Assembly (NCBI GenBank): GCA_039621445.1
Contig: CP154956.1
Span: 44,311,291-44,375,290, forward strand
Direction: 5' to 3'
From: Euglena gracilis
Taxonomy: Eukaryota > Euglenida > Euglenophyceae > Euglenales
Length of the DNA stretch: 64,000 nucleotides
Of the stretch, positions 41,703-54,400 are shown piece after piece (position 1 is the first letter of the stretch; every line of letters starts with the position of its first letter). The notes below the pieces were generated by a model, which had not been told where the DNA came from, did not search any database, and saw nothing but the letters and a program-made list of their open reading frames with translations. The translations under genes were made by a program, and so were the position numbers.

Positions 41703-41915
41703 CATGACCGGAGGCCATGTAAAATAGGTAGCCCTTCACCACCCCGAGCACCTATTGGGAACGAAGTCAAGCAGCAACAGAAGCAGCAGCAGCAGCAGCA
41801 ACAGCAAGAAAGGGGAGCCAAAACCCAAGGGGAGGGGAAGGGCAAGGAAAACACAAAACGGAAGTTTGAAGTCCCAGTGAATATGGGGTTGGACAATCAT
41901 TTGGAGTTCCTTTGA
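41703..41915 (+). CDS. Probable polyQ terminal exon (copy 2)
   Basis: Same frame and Q tract as 23470-23682. The region just upstream (41580-41670) differs considerably between copies. Confidence 0.4.
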   Translation, partial: HDRRPCKIGSPSPPRAPIGNEVKQQQKQQQQQQQQERGAKTQGEGKGKENTKRKFEVPVNMGLDNHLEFL

Positions 41916-42434
41916 AGAAAGGGCCAGAAGTGGAATGCAGCGCCAGGCCTTAAACCAGACAGAATCCAAAGTGCATCTAAGGGGGCCAAGTAAAATCTTG
42001 TTGCCAGGGGGATATCTGCACTTCCACAACTTCCAGTAATTTTCTGCAGTTTCCCGCAGTTTTCTTGTGGGCTTGTCCCATTCCTCCCTCAGTCCACGTA
42101 AAATTGAAATGGAAGGTGGAATGAGTTCCGGCCATTTCCTCAAGGAAAAAAAATGGCTTTTTTTTCTTGCAAAAATTTCAAGAAACTGCAAGAAAATTGG
42201 CCCTCTTTGTCAGGAGGGTTTGAAAATGTGTCATTTTGTGCATAATGGGAACTTTGAGGACATTTTCGTTGGGGACCCTTTTTCCATCTCTCAACTCAAA
42301 ACCCGAATGCCCTCCCAATAATAGCCCCCCCCCCCCCCTGAAACAATGGGGTATTATTCATTGGGGAATTAGGCCAGACGCTCATCCCATTCCCAATCTG
42401 CGCTACACGCAGCCCTCCAGGTACATGCATCCAG

Positions 42435-42585
42435 GCCGGCGTGATGGTGGCGATCCTCTTTTGCAGCTACATCGTGCTTGCCAGCCGCCCGACAGCACTG
42501 AGGCGTTCTCCGACGTCACAAGGGCAGCAAGAAGTCAAACCCACAGCAGAAGAAAGGGATACTCAGGCTACAGGCTACGTCCGGG
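42435..42585 (+). CDS. Possible hydrophobic-segment exon (copy 2)
   Basis: Carries the same MVAILFCSYIVLASR frame as 24201-24351. Confidence 0.3.
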
Positions 42586-42914
42586 GTAATTGTTGTGGAG
42601 CACCCGCCCCCCTCGCTGCCCACCCCTGTGTATCCACCACCCCCGGTCAGGGGTTGCAGGTAAATGGGGTGTGTACAACCCCCCCCCCCCCGGGGGTGGA
42701 TGATCTAAAAGCTTTCGGATATAGGGCTTTGGTCACCTGGTCTTGCGACACCCCCTGGTTGGGGTTTTAGGAACCTGGCTGGTGGCAAGGGAGGGGGATG
42801 GTGATCTGATGGTATGCAGTTTTGTTTCTGGAGGTGCAAAAACGATGGAAAATGGGTCGAGAATGGGCTGCCCAGACTGAATTTGGGGTAAAATCTTTTT
42901 TTGCATACTTGGTA

Positions 42915-43108
42915 CCCCCCCCCCCCGTCCACCGACCACCCCTGTATCCAGTCAGGGGTTGAAGGTGGCTTTGAAAACTGGGTTGTTTTTGGCACCTAGG
43001 AATGCAATCACCCCTTTCGGGGGGGGGTCGTAGGTTGGGGGGGGGGGGGGTATGACCAACCCCTAGTCGGGGGTTGCAGGAACCTGGTCGGTGGACAAGG
43101 GGGGGGGG
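42915..43108. mobile_element. TA-flanked C/G-tract element (copy 2 of 24683-24879)
   Basis: Same GTCCACCGACC/GGTCGGTGGAC arms and TA flanks; the homopolymers differ slightly in length. Confidence 0.75.
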
Positions 43109-44899
43109 TAGTTTTTTGGGGGGCGTTTTTAGCTTCGTTTTCTTTGGTACCCGGTTTGACCCCAGGGTTGTGCACTCATAATAGTCAAGCATTTTTGGCT
43201 GGTGAAGGGTGCTTAATTTTTTAAACGATTATTGTCAATAAATTGGGTGCTTTTGCAGGCCAGCTGTTTTATCCTTGAAAGTGATCAGAGGTTATCGATG
43301 AGCACCTACAACTGTGCGCGGTTGAAAACGTCAGCATTCTGACAAGGATGTCTCACGACATAATATTGCGCTGTTCCAAACCGTTGTTGTCCCTATCTTT
43401 TGCATACCCGAGTGTATACCATTGTTTCGGTTCCAAGGGCAACGCCTGCTCCAATGCATGTGGCTTCGTTTGGGCGCCAATGGCCTGACAGCAATGTTTC
43501 AGCCAGCCACCGCGCTGCACCCTCCCACAGCCCATTGTGTGAGTCACTGGCTTTTCAAGTGGCAGACCCACCACCAGGAAGTTGTCACCCCCATGTTACA
43601 ATCTGCACGGCTTAGGCATGAATGCCAGCACACACCATTAGCCCCTCCACTTGAGTGGTGGGTCGAGAGTTTTGTATTTCGCAACAGTGCCACCTGAAAC
43701 TCTGTGGACACGTTGGTGTTGTAAACAAGGCTTCTTTTTTCCTACATAAGACGCCCCCCCCTACGGGTGAGGGGGTTGGGCGGGTGGGTTCAGGTCCAGC
43801 CGGAACCCCAGGGGGGGCCCAGTTGTGGGTTTGGGATGGGTGTTGTTTTTTTTTTGGGAAATGCCCTCAGGGTCCCCTGAGGGGGGGTCCTGGTGGAGGG
43901 GGTCCCCCCGGGGGGTCTTAAAAGGAGGGGGGGTGGTGTGGTGATTTTTTTCTCACCACAGCAGCGTTTCTGTCAAGCACGTCTTGCTTTGTTCAGCTGC
44001 TTGACCGCTGGTGGTGTTGAGCATCTTACGTGAGAAAAGCAAGAAGAAACGTGTTGGCTTTGTCCCTGAAGCATAGAAAAAAAATTTATTTGCTGGTTTA
44101 AAATTGCCAAAATCCCGGGAAGGGTGTTTAGAAATTTGACATGCCCCCCCAGATTTTGATCGGGCACCTTCCGGGCAGTCTGCATGATTTTTCACCCTGG
44201 TTTCAAAACACTCTTTTTTTTTGATTTTTTAAACACGGGGGGGGCAGTATTTTTCAGAGCGGGGGGGGTGTTTTTAAGAAGTGGGCCCGGACCTAAATTT
44301 GCTTTGTTTTTTTTTTGGGGGAGGTGTACCGAACAAAAGTGCACAGCATTCTACCAAATTAGGTTTTTCCCTAAAAAAACACAGATTGTTTTAACCCTCA
44401 TTTCAAACCTTTTTGGGTCTTCAACCAGAGGGTGTTCGGATAGACCTTAATTCAAGGGGTTCTGTTAAATTGACCATAGTTCTTAGGGAGGGGAGGTGTA
44501 CCGAACAAAATGCATTCCTAACAATTGTCTTTGCAAATGCTAATTTTGGGTTTCAATCTGCTCTTGCTTAGATGGCTTCATATTCACTGCATTCGGACCA
44601 AAATAGCAAAAAGGGAGGAAGCCTTCTTCGGCGAAATGCATGACAATGTGAGCATGGCCTGTCAAGCAAAAGATTCATATCGGAAGCCTTCAAACTGCAG
44701 GAAAATTGCAAAAATTGCGGAGAATTGATGATTGTCATCATGCAGATGATTGTAATTGTTATGTTCCACATTGCAAAATCATGATTTCAGACTTTGTCTA
44801 AAATAACGCCATGCAAAACAAAACACAATGAATCTGCATATATATGCGCATATATACATACACATGTATATAAGCATGTATACTGTGTTATATATGCAT

Positions 44900-44923
44900 A
44901 TGTCTATATATAATATATATATA

Positions 44924-44955
<32 letters not shown>

Positions 44956-45048
44956 ATATATTATATTATATATGTATATATTATTATATATATACATATA
45001 CATATATATTATATTATATAATATGTATATATATATGTATATATATAA
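44900..45048. repeat. TA-rich microsatellite (copy 2)
   Basis: (TA)n with interruptions, shorter than the copy at 26828-27001. Confidence 0.95.
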
Positions 45049-45049
45049 C

Positions 45050-45449
45050 CCCCCCAAATATAACCCCCCCAAATACAACCCCCCCCCAAATATAAACCCC
45101 CCCCTGAGGACCTTGAAATCCCGCCCAAATGTAACCCCCCCTCCGGCGCGAAGCGCTGGAAGGAAAAATTTTCGACAAAATATCTCCCAAAATTGTCATT
45201 TTTGGCAGATTTGGGAACAATTTTTACCAAAAACATGTGAAAATTGCTCCTTCGCCCGAAAAATGAAGTTTTTGGACCCCCAAGGGTGGGCGTATTTGTT
45301 ATTTTGGACCAAAAAAGTGACTACTGGCGCCCACCGGGAAGTTGATTTTTCCGACCGAATATGCCCCCCCCAAATATAAACCCCCCCCCTCGGGGTCTTG
45401 AAATTTCCGCCCAATTATAAAACCGGGGGGGGGTTATATTTGGGGGGGT
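45050..45449. mobile_element. C/G-tract element with GC stem (copy 2 of 27003-27409)
   Basis: Same AAATATAACCCCCC arms and GGCGCGAAGCGCTGG stem (about 45145-45160). Confidence 0.7.
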
Positions 45450-45846
45450 TTATATATTATATGATGCATATCTGGATATGTAACAAAACGTGTGTGTATA
45501 TATAACACAGCAAACCTGATATTTGACAGACACAACAACATAACAACGTCCCAAAAATGGAACAGATTCAACCGATTCTACCTTGATTTTTTCCACCCTA
45601 AATTAATATTATAATTTTCCACCCTCAATTTTGACTATTCTTGTTTTTTTTTTTTTAAAAACTTGCTTTGCTTTCATATTTTCCTGCATTTTCCTTCTTT
45701 TTTCCTCAGTTTCAGGGGTTGCTTGAAATTTGAAATTTTCACTGGTCCGGGGGGTTTGCTTAAGAATTTGGGGGTTGCTTAAATTTGGTTCGGGCCCAAG
45801 GGTTGCTTAATTTAATTCATTATATTTGGAGGGATTAGGCTTGTTA

Positions 45847-46107
45847 CCCCCCCCCCCCCCTAGTCGTATGACCGGGTTCCTGCAACCTGTGACCGGGGGG
45901 GGGGGGTCATAACACCCCCATAACCTGCAACCTGTGACTGGGGGGTGGTCAAAATGAGGGGGCGGTCGTAGGTAAGGTGGTGTTAAATTTTTAGCAACCT
46001 GCAACCTGTGACCGGGGGGGGGGTGGTCATAACACCCCCATGACCTGCAACCTGTGACCGGGGGGTGGTCATAAGTGAGGGGTGGTCATACGACTAGGGG
46101 GGGGGGG
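45847..46107. mobile_element. 261-bp TA-flanked C/G-tract element, complete
   Basis: TA (845-846 of this kilobase), C14-TAGTCGTATGACC at the left; GGTCATACGACTA plus a G tract and TA (46108-46109) at the right. Inside, AACCTGCAACCTGTGACCGG is repeated several times with GGGTGGTCAT spacers. Copy 1 keeps only the left end. Confidence 0.82.
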
Positions 46108-46862
46108 TAATCTAAATTATGCCTAAATTTGGGCTAGGGTCGGCCAAAACTTTGTCACAAATTCGACCTTATTCCTAATTTTTGGCCAAACCTGAACCCC
46201 ACTCCCTTTCTAAACAACAGTCTTACGCTAACCCTGCTCTTAAAGAAAAGGGAAAACATCGTTGAAACCCCCATCGGCTTGCGTTTAAGATAGTGGACCT
46301 CCCCCCCCCCCTCGTTTAGCATCTGCACCCCCCCCTATCTATCTTACCTATCTATTTATCTACTGTCCCCCCCTGGGGGACAGTAGATAAAGGCTGCCCA
46401 TTTTTCTTCTGGAGTTGGCCTGTTTTTTTTTTGTGGAAAGTTTGCAATTTCACTTTTGCCTGGCTGGTGAAAATTCTGCCAGTCCGAACTTTTTAGGCAA
46501 TTTGAGGCATTTTGGCCTAGAATTTTAAGCGCATTTTAAAGGCATTTTATGGTTTTAAGGCGCCTTAAAAATAATGCCTGGGGGCGATCGACTCCCCAAA
46601 TGGCCGATCCAAGGGGATCCTTTCTCAGAACCCCATCGGTGAGGCTTGCCTTAATCGTAGTAACCTTTTCCCCCCCTGAAGACATCCCATTTAGTAATTA
46701 GAAAAAGCTGAACAACGGTTGTATAATGTGCTGTCCAATTCCAACTGCAACCCAGAAAAGTATATTTTTTTGGGGGGGTGCTGGGCAACCCGCTGGTCTC
46801 TGCGATGCGTGATTGGTGGCGTACACCCGTGTCATCTCAGGGGTTCTTTCGCCCCTGGGGGA

Positions 46863-48192
46863 CGTGCCAGATCGCCGACTTGTCCCAGCTGGATGATCCC
46901 CGAACCCTGGGAGTGCTGTGGTACGCCCCGGAGGTGACCAACCGGGAGCTGGATGCCCCGTGGGTGCCGCGGAGGCCAGGCCATGTGTGGATCCTGCTCA
47001 GGCCTGAACGGCTTGGACCTCCATGTTTCCGCCTGTCCATTCAACTTGCCACCTTTTTGGCAGCCAACAAACCAGGAACGTTTTCCTGCTTTTTTAATGC
47101 CTACGAACCCTCGATAACGAATCTTGTCGTATGACAAACATTCAACACAGAAGAAGGCAATAATGTTTCCCAAAGGGCGAATGTTTCCCAAAAGCAGGCT
47201 GTGGAGGAAGAAGTTTGGCGTGATTGACACAGTTTGGATTATTTTCCAGCCATTCCGTGAATGGGCGCTTTTATGGGCAAAAGCGTTCCTACGAAGGGTC
47301 CTGTTCGGGTTTGATCCTGGCGAACGACGAGTCCCCTTGCAGCCAGGGAGGCGCCACCCTTTTTTTTTGCCTCAAGTGCAATCATTACAAGATGTCCGCC
47401 CTGATTTTGAAGTTGATGTCAAAAAATGTAAGTTGTTTTTTCTCATAACTGGAGAAATTCGACTTTCGTCAACCCCCAAACACAAAAAGCCCCACGTAAA
47501 TGCCTCCCAACCGTGACTGAATGCGATTGGAGGGGGGTGGCTGTGTTTTGGGGGGGTCCGCCAGCCCTCTCCTGCCCCCACCTACAGCTGGATGCTGCAG
47601 GACGACTGCCTGCGGCACTTCAACCTCTCCGCGGGGCTCCCCCAGGCCTCGTCTGTCGCCCCCCAGCTGGCCTTCCCCATCGAGGCGAGGGCCCCCGGCC
47701 CAGCCTGGGTCGGATGAGACGCCCCCCCGCCCCCCCCCCCCCCCCCCCCCCCCGTGTCCAGCAACCCCTGTCCGGGCCGCAGTTTTTGGCACGGAATGTG
47801 GCTCATTATTTCCGACCACCGGTGTTCAATGAACGAGCCTTGTTTGGGGTTTTGTCGGTGTTCATCGGATGCTGGGGGGGGGTGCGATGGAGGGCCTGGG
47901 GGGGGACTTGAGGGGAAGAGGGGAAGGGCCGGGCAGGGGACATTGTGGAGCGGCTGCCTGTGCCGCTGGCGCAAAAGAACGCCCTACGAAGGGCGGGTCG
48001 GGCGCCGGTGCTGTACATCCAAAGCAACTGCTGGGAGCGTATCGGAGCTGCGGCGGCGTTTGCAGAGAAAAACTGGGTGAGCCAACGTCGACATATGTGA
48101 TTTTATTTGAATTTTGGGCCTGTCGATCAGTATTTTCACTGAATTTTATGGGATTCCTTTTTAAAATCAAAATGTGCATTTTACAGGATAGA

Positions 48193-48225
<33 letters not shown>

Positions 48226-49844
48226 AACAGTCAGTTTCTTTCTGGTCTTTTAATTGCCACCATCTCGCTGTGCTTTTCTTTGATGGATAGAATGCTGAGG
48301 ATGTGCTAAAGCTTTCCCGAGCTTTTGTGTTAGCTTAAACTGAAGAGTGCATGACATAATGGGAGTGAAACTCTACACAAGCCATGAAGCAATTTGATTA
48401 TTGCACGAGGCGCCATTTTCACGCTCGAAAAAAAACCCCGTTTTTTTGTTGCTGTATTTCCATTGGTGCAAACAACCGCTTCGAAGTCATGCTCGTTTCC
48501 CGGACGCCGTCGCAGTGGAGAGGGACCAGTACGTGGCAGAACTGATGCACCACATCGCCGTGGACTCCTACGGCAGCTGCCTGCACAACCGGGACCTGCC
48601 GGCGGCCATCGCCCCCTGGCACATGCTGCAGGACCCGACCAGCCTGGGGTTTCTCCGGACAAGGACTTGGTCCTTTTCAGCCGTGCCCCAGGAAACCCCG
48701 TGGGCGTGTGCTGAACCTGACTGCCATTATCCCGCCCACCAACCTGGTCCATGTCTCCATCAAATCCCCTCCTCCGATGTCGCTGAAAACACCGGCCTGG
48801 CCCAGGCATTTTACGACTTCGTGGCGACTTACAAGTTCACAGTGGCCTGGGAAAACTGCCCCTGTGATGACTATGGCAAGGGTCGCCCTGATGCACTGGT
48901 CGGCTCTTTAGGCAGCCCATTTTGATGATGTGGACTGTTGGAACTGCGGGGCTCACATATTGTGTAGCTTTGCGAACCCATTTGCACATTCTGAGATGAC
49001 TTTTAGGTGTTTAACAGTGAGCATTGGTGGGGGACACCCATCCCGGGACCATGGGGGTTTGGGGTGGGCATGTGGAGTGCTCCACCTGCTTGTTCCTGTC
49101 CGTCATCCAGGTCACAGGTTGGGCATGGAATCCGGGGTACGTTGAAGTTTTGGCAAGCGCCGAGGATCTGCTTTGCAGGACGTCCACGTGGGAGCTGTCT
49201 GCCCTCTCCGTCGGGGCCCTCCTTTCCCCGTCACAGAGAAGTTCCACCGCCCGCTGCTGGTTGGCTCCGTGCCGGTGTACCGCGGGGCGGCCACCTGGCG
49301 GGCGTGGGCCCCCTCCCCCGCCGCTGTGATCCCGGTCGCGGACTTCGCCACCCCGAAGGACCTCGCGGCACACCTCACCCGCAGCCCGCCCTTCCTGCCC
49401 AGTGCCATGGCTGAACGGGAATCCCCGACACCCCCGTTGCCCCCCCATCCTGATTGGTGGGTGGGGGTTCGCCCACCCCACCCCTTCCCGTTTCCAAGGC
49501 GTTGGTTTTTAGGTCAAAATTTTCCTTGCCAGGTGCTTTGTGGGTGGGGGGTCCGACCCCCCACGTCCCAGGAAGTGGGGGTCTCCCCCCCACCTTCCTG
49601 TACAGCCCTGCTCCCACCATCCACCGCTTTCCCCTCTTCCCATTGAACAAATGCAGGACATCGCAAAGGATTTCACGAGGCGCTCTCCCGCCAGTAAATC
49701 CATGCAACAGAGGTCTTGCGAGGCAAGTGAGGGAAAGGGAAAGGGAGGCTGGCGCCGTACCTCGACCAGAATGACACGGCGTACGCTGCCCTCTTGGCGT
49801 TCAAGGACGTCCCCTACGCCCGCAGCTGTGCACAAAAGCTGTGA
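46863..49844 (+). CDS. GT10 alpha-1,3-fucosyltransferase-like gene, copy 2
   Basis: Second copy of the gene at 28632-31605 with the same exon order: 46863-46995, a 15-nt exon near 47325-47340, from 47580, about 47966-48076, 48515-48625, 48791-48874, 49230-49378 and 49757-49844 (TGA 49842-49844). The coding blocks ([45 protein letters not shown]) appear unchanged between copies, while introns carry indels. That agrees with the exon calls, since differences avoid the exons. Confidence 0.82.
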
Positions 49845-50539
49845 ACCCCCCCACAACCCCATCTCCACCGCAGAATTTCTTAGGCTTGGGCTTGGGTTTT
49901 TGGTGGTTCAACTTCTCATTGCCTGTGTCTCAGCTTGTGCTCACATCTGTGGAAATGGCTCATCATCCTGAGCATTGTTCAAGTCGCAGGGACTGCATCC
50001 CAAAACAATTGAACGTCTTTTTTTTGAGCGCCATACAATGCACAGTTCTTTTCTGAGCCCTGCCGAGCCCTGCTGCACCTCTGAGAGGGAAATTAAGCAA
50101 GGCAGAAAAGTCTCAGTTTCCGTCCAAAAATAGCATATTTTGGCAAAAGTGACTGGTTACAACAGTTTGAGACAGTGTCAACCTAAAATGAAGTGCCCAA
50201 AATGTGCAAAACTCAGAAATTCTGTTAACGTGTGCATTTTGGGGGGCCGTTTTGGAGGTTGAAAATTGTACCCAAATAATATGCCCCCCAAATACTCCCC
50301 CCGGGCCCCCGACTTCAGAAGCTGAAATAATTATATGTACCCCTGGTGTATTATTTAGGGGGAGGTTTACCTTGTGGACCTTTTTATTATTAAAAATGGG
50401 TTTCCCCGTCCACCCTGTGGGGGGTCTCATCCAGCAACCCAAAATCTTTGATGTGTATCCCCCTGAACGTCTGCTCACCAGCTGGGACGCAAAAGTAGTT
50501 TCGGCCCCCAATAAATGACGGTGGCCGGCGAAATCCAAC

Positions 50540-50905
50540 TTGCCCCGGCATTTCGCCACAGCAGTTGAAGCTTCGGATTACAGCCCTTCCCCAAGGTTCA
50601 CCAGGGTACAACCGACCGGAACAAATGCACCCGATGGTTCTGTGGGTGTGTGGCAGGACCACAGCCTCGCCAGTGAGGGCAGCGAATACCAGCGGCGCCG
50701 GCGGCGGCTGGAACGGCGCGCCTTTGCGCGGGACGCGGCGCGGGGTATGTGTGCGGTGTGCGACGCGGCGCGCCGGCGGACCGGTGCCGCACAGACATTG
50801 TCCCAACGCCACGTGGGCTGCGCTGCGGAGGTGCAGTCGCTGGGCGACAAATGGCTCGCCGACAAGTGCCGTGCTATTGGCGAAGGCCGCCCAATTTCCT
50901 CCTGA
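50540..50905 (+). CDS. Hypothetical protein, GC-rich terminal exon, copy 2
   Basis: Copy of 32300-32665 with a few amino-acid changes near the start (NAPDRSV becomes NAPDGSV) and an unchanged CAVCDAARRR-containing C terminus and stop. Confidence 0.45.
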   Translation: MPRHFATAVEASDYSPSPRFTRVQPTGTNAPDGSVGVWQDHSLASEGSEYQRRRRRLERRAFARDAARGMCAVCDAARRRTGAAQTLSQRHVGCAAEVQSLGDKWLADKCRAIGEGRPISS

Positions 50906-51385
50906 ATTTTCTTTGTGTTCTGTGTTTCCACTTGTAAATCAATTTGCAGACAACACCGGCCCCAGGCCAAAATGTTTTGCTTTGAATTCAGCTTGGAACA
51001 AAAATCTTGGGATTCCCCCCCCACCCCCAAAGCAATCCACGCCCCCACCTTTATTGGTCGATGTGTCTCTTCTGCACGTTAAATAGTTTGGGGGGAACCA
51101 AAAGTTTTAGGTGAAAACACGCTTTGTGACTTCTTGGAGAATTTCAGGTCGGAAGTAACTTTAATGTCAAAGGAAGTTTCAGTCGTTCAACTGATATTGG
51201 GCAATCGAAAGACAGATGCCAGCAGGGGTTTTTTTTTGCAAAAACGTGGTTCGAGAAAAATATCTATACATGCTTCAGTGGTTTTACATCCTCGACCCCT
51301 GCAATACCCGGCCAGGTTACTTTGGTGCCCCGGAGCCAAACGATGATGGTCGTCTGCCGCGTCCCTCCCCCCACCTCTCGCCCGC

Positions 51386-51387
51386 AG
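51386..51387 (+). promoter_or_regulatory. Candidate spliced-leader acceptor AG (copy 2)
   Basis: AG 14 nt upstream of the ATG at 51402, preceded by a pyrimidine-rich tract. Confidence 0.45.
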
Positions 51388-51401
51388 TGTTTTCCCCCCA
51401 C

Positions 51402-51493
51402 ATGAAGGAGCTCTTCCGGCTGGACACCACCGCCAACGGCAAGGGCCCCGTGGTCTTCGCGTGGCAGAAGGATGGCAACTTCCTGGCGGTGGC
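51402..51493 (+). CDS. IFT144: IFT144 exon 1
   Basis: [15 protein letters not shown] to FLAVA. Ends GTG-GC. The intron starts GGGCAGGGCC and its CAGGG pairs with CCCTG before exon 2. Confidence 0.92.
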
Positions 51494-54400
51494 GGGCAGG
51501 GCCCTCCCCCAACGCCGGCCAACGCTGCGATGCCCGCTCCCGCCCGAGTTCCACTCGTGGCCCGCCGCTGTGGTTTGTTATTTGCGCTGGCGCTGAAGCA
51601 GCTTTCTTGCCGCAATTGTTGCCCCCAAACACCCTCCTCCCGACCAGCCTAAGCCGGCCCAAAGCCAACCCACTGTGACCCACCCCACCACAGGCGAGGT
51701 TGGGTCTCCCTCGGTTGCCAGCCACCCCCCCCCCCCCCGGCGGGGGCGCACCCTGGCGCCGGGGGCCAACAAGCGGGTCAACATCGTGGACCGGCAGGGC
51801 AAGATGTACCACCAGATCCCGCTGCCCGGCGGCCCGGCGGGCGGCACGTGCATCGCGCTGGACTGGGACTGCACCGGCGAAGTGCTGGCGGTGCCCGGGG
51901 CGTCGCTGCCGCCGTGCACCCGTCCCAGCGCAGACTGTGCTCGGGCCCTTTCTGTGTGACAGCGGCTGGCACGCCCACCCTCCCGCCGCGCGCGCCACTG
52001 CTCATATGTTGTATTTGTGTGTTTTGTTTTCACAACACAAACCGTCAGAGTCAAATGTGGACTGTGTTCCGTTACTTCAAATTGTTTTCATTGGGGGAAT
52101 GAAAACAATTTGAAGTAGCAGAACACAGTCCACATTTAACTTGTGGGGTCTCGTGTTCTTGGAACCATGTTTTTCACCTTCCCCCCCATAAGCATTACTT
52201 CCTCTTCCGTTTAGGACCTTTGCCTTTAAAAGGGGTGCCGGCTTACTGGAACATCTTTTTTCCATCTTTTTTTTTTGCTTTACCTCCCCACCATTTACTT
52301 GTGGGTTTCCTTTTGTATCTGTGCATATGGCGTGCTGAAATAAAATTTGTCGTTTGTGAAAATGTGAGAATATATTCATTCATGTATGTGACAACACTCC
52401 ATGCCCTGGTTTAACCCCAGCGGAGGCAACACCCCGACGGGGTTGCAGGCGCAGTCCACCACCATCCCGCTGTGGAACTTCAACTCCAAGAAGCTCGAGC
52501 TGCTGGACACTGGGATGAAGGACATGACGTTCATGAAGTGGTCCAAGACCGGCCCCCAGCTGGCCATTGGCACTGCGAAGGGCAACCTCCTCATCTACCA
52601 CCGCAAAGCCAGGCCGGGCCGGACGTTGCCCAAATCCTTGTCACATCGCGTTTCCAGAGTGACAGTGGCGTTATTTTGGACTCACCCCATTCATGTCCGC
52701 ATTTGTTTTCCCTTTGCTGGACTAAGCTTCGCGCGCCGAATTTCACCCACAACAATTGCACCGCTGCTCGTCCCCCCCCCCCCCCAGGGGCCCCTGAGTG
52801 GTTCCCACTCTTTCCGGTGCCAAGTACCAAACACCAAGTGCCCGACATCACACCTGACGCCCAACCCCTTCCGTGCCCCCGCCTGCCACGGACGCTGAAG
52901 AAGATCCCCATCGTGGGGAAGCACACAAAGGCCATCACGTGCGGCGCGTGGAACTCGCAGAACAAGCTGGCGCTGGGAGCGGAGGACCGTCAACTGACGA
53001 TCAGCAACGCGGAGGGGGACACGCTGGACCAGGCCGGATTTTGTCAACGCCCCCTTCCCCTCCCCTTGCCTGCTGTTGCGGTTGGATGGTCTCAGCGATG
53101 TCGCTTCAGAGAATCCTTCAGTATGCAGAGGATGCTGCAGAGCATCCTTAAGGATGTTCTGGAATGTTCTTGAGCATTTGAGAACATCCACCTTTGTTGG
53201 CTGCGTGTTTCTGCGGTGTTTGTGTTGATTCTGTGGTGCCCTCCTATGGTCCAGGGCCCAAGCAGAAAACTACAAAAAATCTGTTGTGTGCCCCGGGCCG
53301 ACCGACCCGGAACCAGGTGCCAAAAAACCGAAACTTCAAAAATGCCCCAAAAATGCCAATTATGCAAAAAAAAATCGATTTCTTGAGCCAAATTTATCCT
53401 CTGACCCACTTTCGCCCATTTTCGACCCATTTTCGGCCCATTTTTGCACCTCCGAAAACAAAAAATCCGTTGCCGTCCAGCCGTCCTTTGGGCTGCTGGA
53501 AATAAATATAACTCGTTGAGGGGGGGGGGCAGGGCTGGAAAAGGCTGCTGGCTGGCTGAACCCCTGGGGGGGGGGGGGGCCAAATTTTCTTAAGCCACGT
53601 CGTGGTTACGTAGTGTCGTCTGCTTCCATGTGGCCTGCAGAGAGTTGCCTACAAAAATGAAGACACACTATAGATGCATACACATTGGCACGTGGCATGG
53701 GAGCTCCAGCCGGGGTCCCCTGTGGGGGGAGTCAGCCAGCAGCCTTTTTCCAACCAGCCTCTCTGACCCGGGGGGGGGGGCGGGGGCGCTAAAAAAAAAA
53801 AAACGCCCTGTGTGTAATATGGAAAAGCTGGAAAGGAGGCGAGGAGCCAAGCCCAGGGGAATCCAGCAGGGGGGGGGGTCTCAGCATCCTCGTGTGTGAC
53901 CCCGCCGCCCCGTGGAAAACGGCCTGCACGGGACCAGGCCCACATGAAGCATGAGCCGACGTTGATACAGTTCTCCGACATGAAGGCGGACGAGCGGGCG
54001 AAGTCGAAGGAAAACACCGTCTCTGTCAATATGGGAGGGAAGACCCTTCTCCTGTACGCCCAGGCCTTGTTATCTGTGCCAGAGCCCGAGTTGGGTCAGG
54101 GTCGCACGGAGCTGCGATGAGAAAGTCCTGTTTTTTTTGGGAGATTATGGTTTGGGCTTGATGTGTTTGTTCCCCTCATCTCTGGTTCACCATGCCTGGC
54201 TCCAACACGACCGATCAGGACAACCCCATAGAGCTAGCCTTCCAGCAACGGTATGGCAAGAAGGGCATTTCTGAAGTCAGCCCAGGGTGCCAGATACAAG
54301 GTTTTACGTCGGCCAATTTTTCGCGCTGAACCATTTGCATTGTGGTTGGATGCAATTTTTTGAAGATAATGCAAGATTCAGCCAGGATGGGTTGGTTTGC

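Larger units (their letters stand above)
35125..53296. repeat. 18.2-kb repeated block, copy 2
   Basis: Parallel to 16906-35111. Most divergence is around 41170-41660 and 43735-44600, where this copy has many small indels, and at 45847-46107, where it keeps a complete element. It continues without a break into the rest of IFT144, so this is the copy attached to the gene body. Confidence 0.95.
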
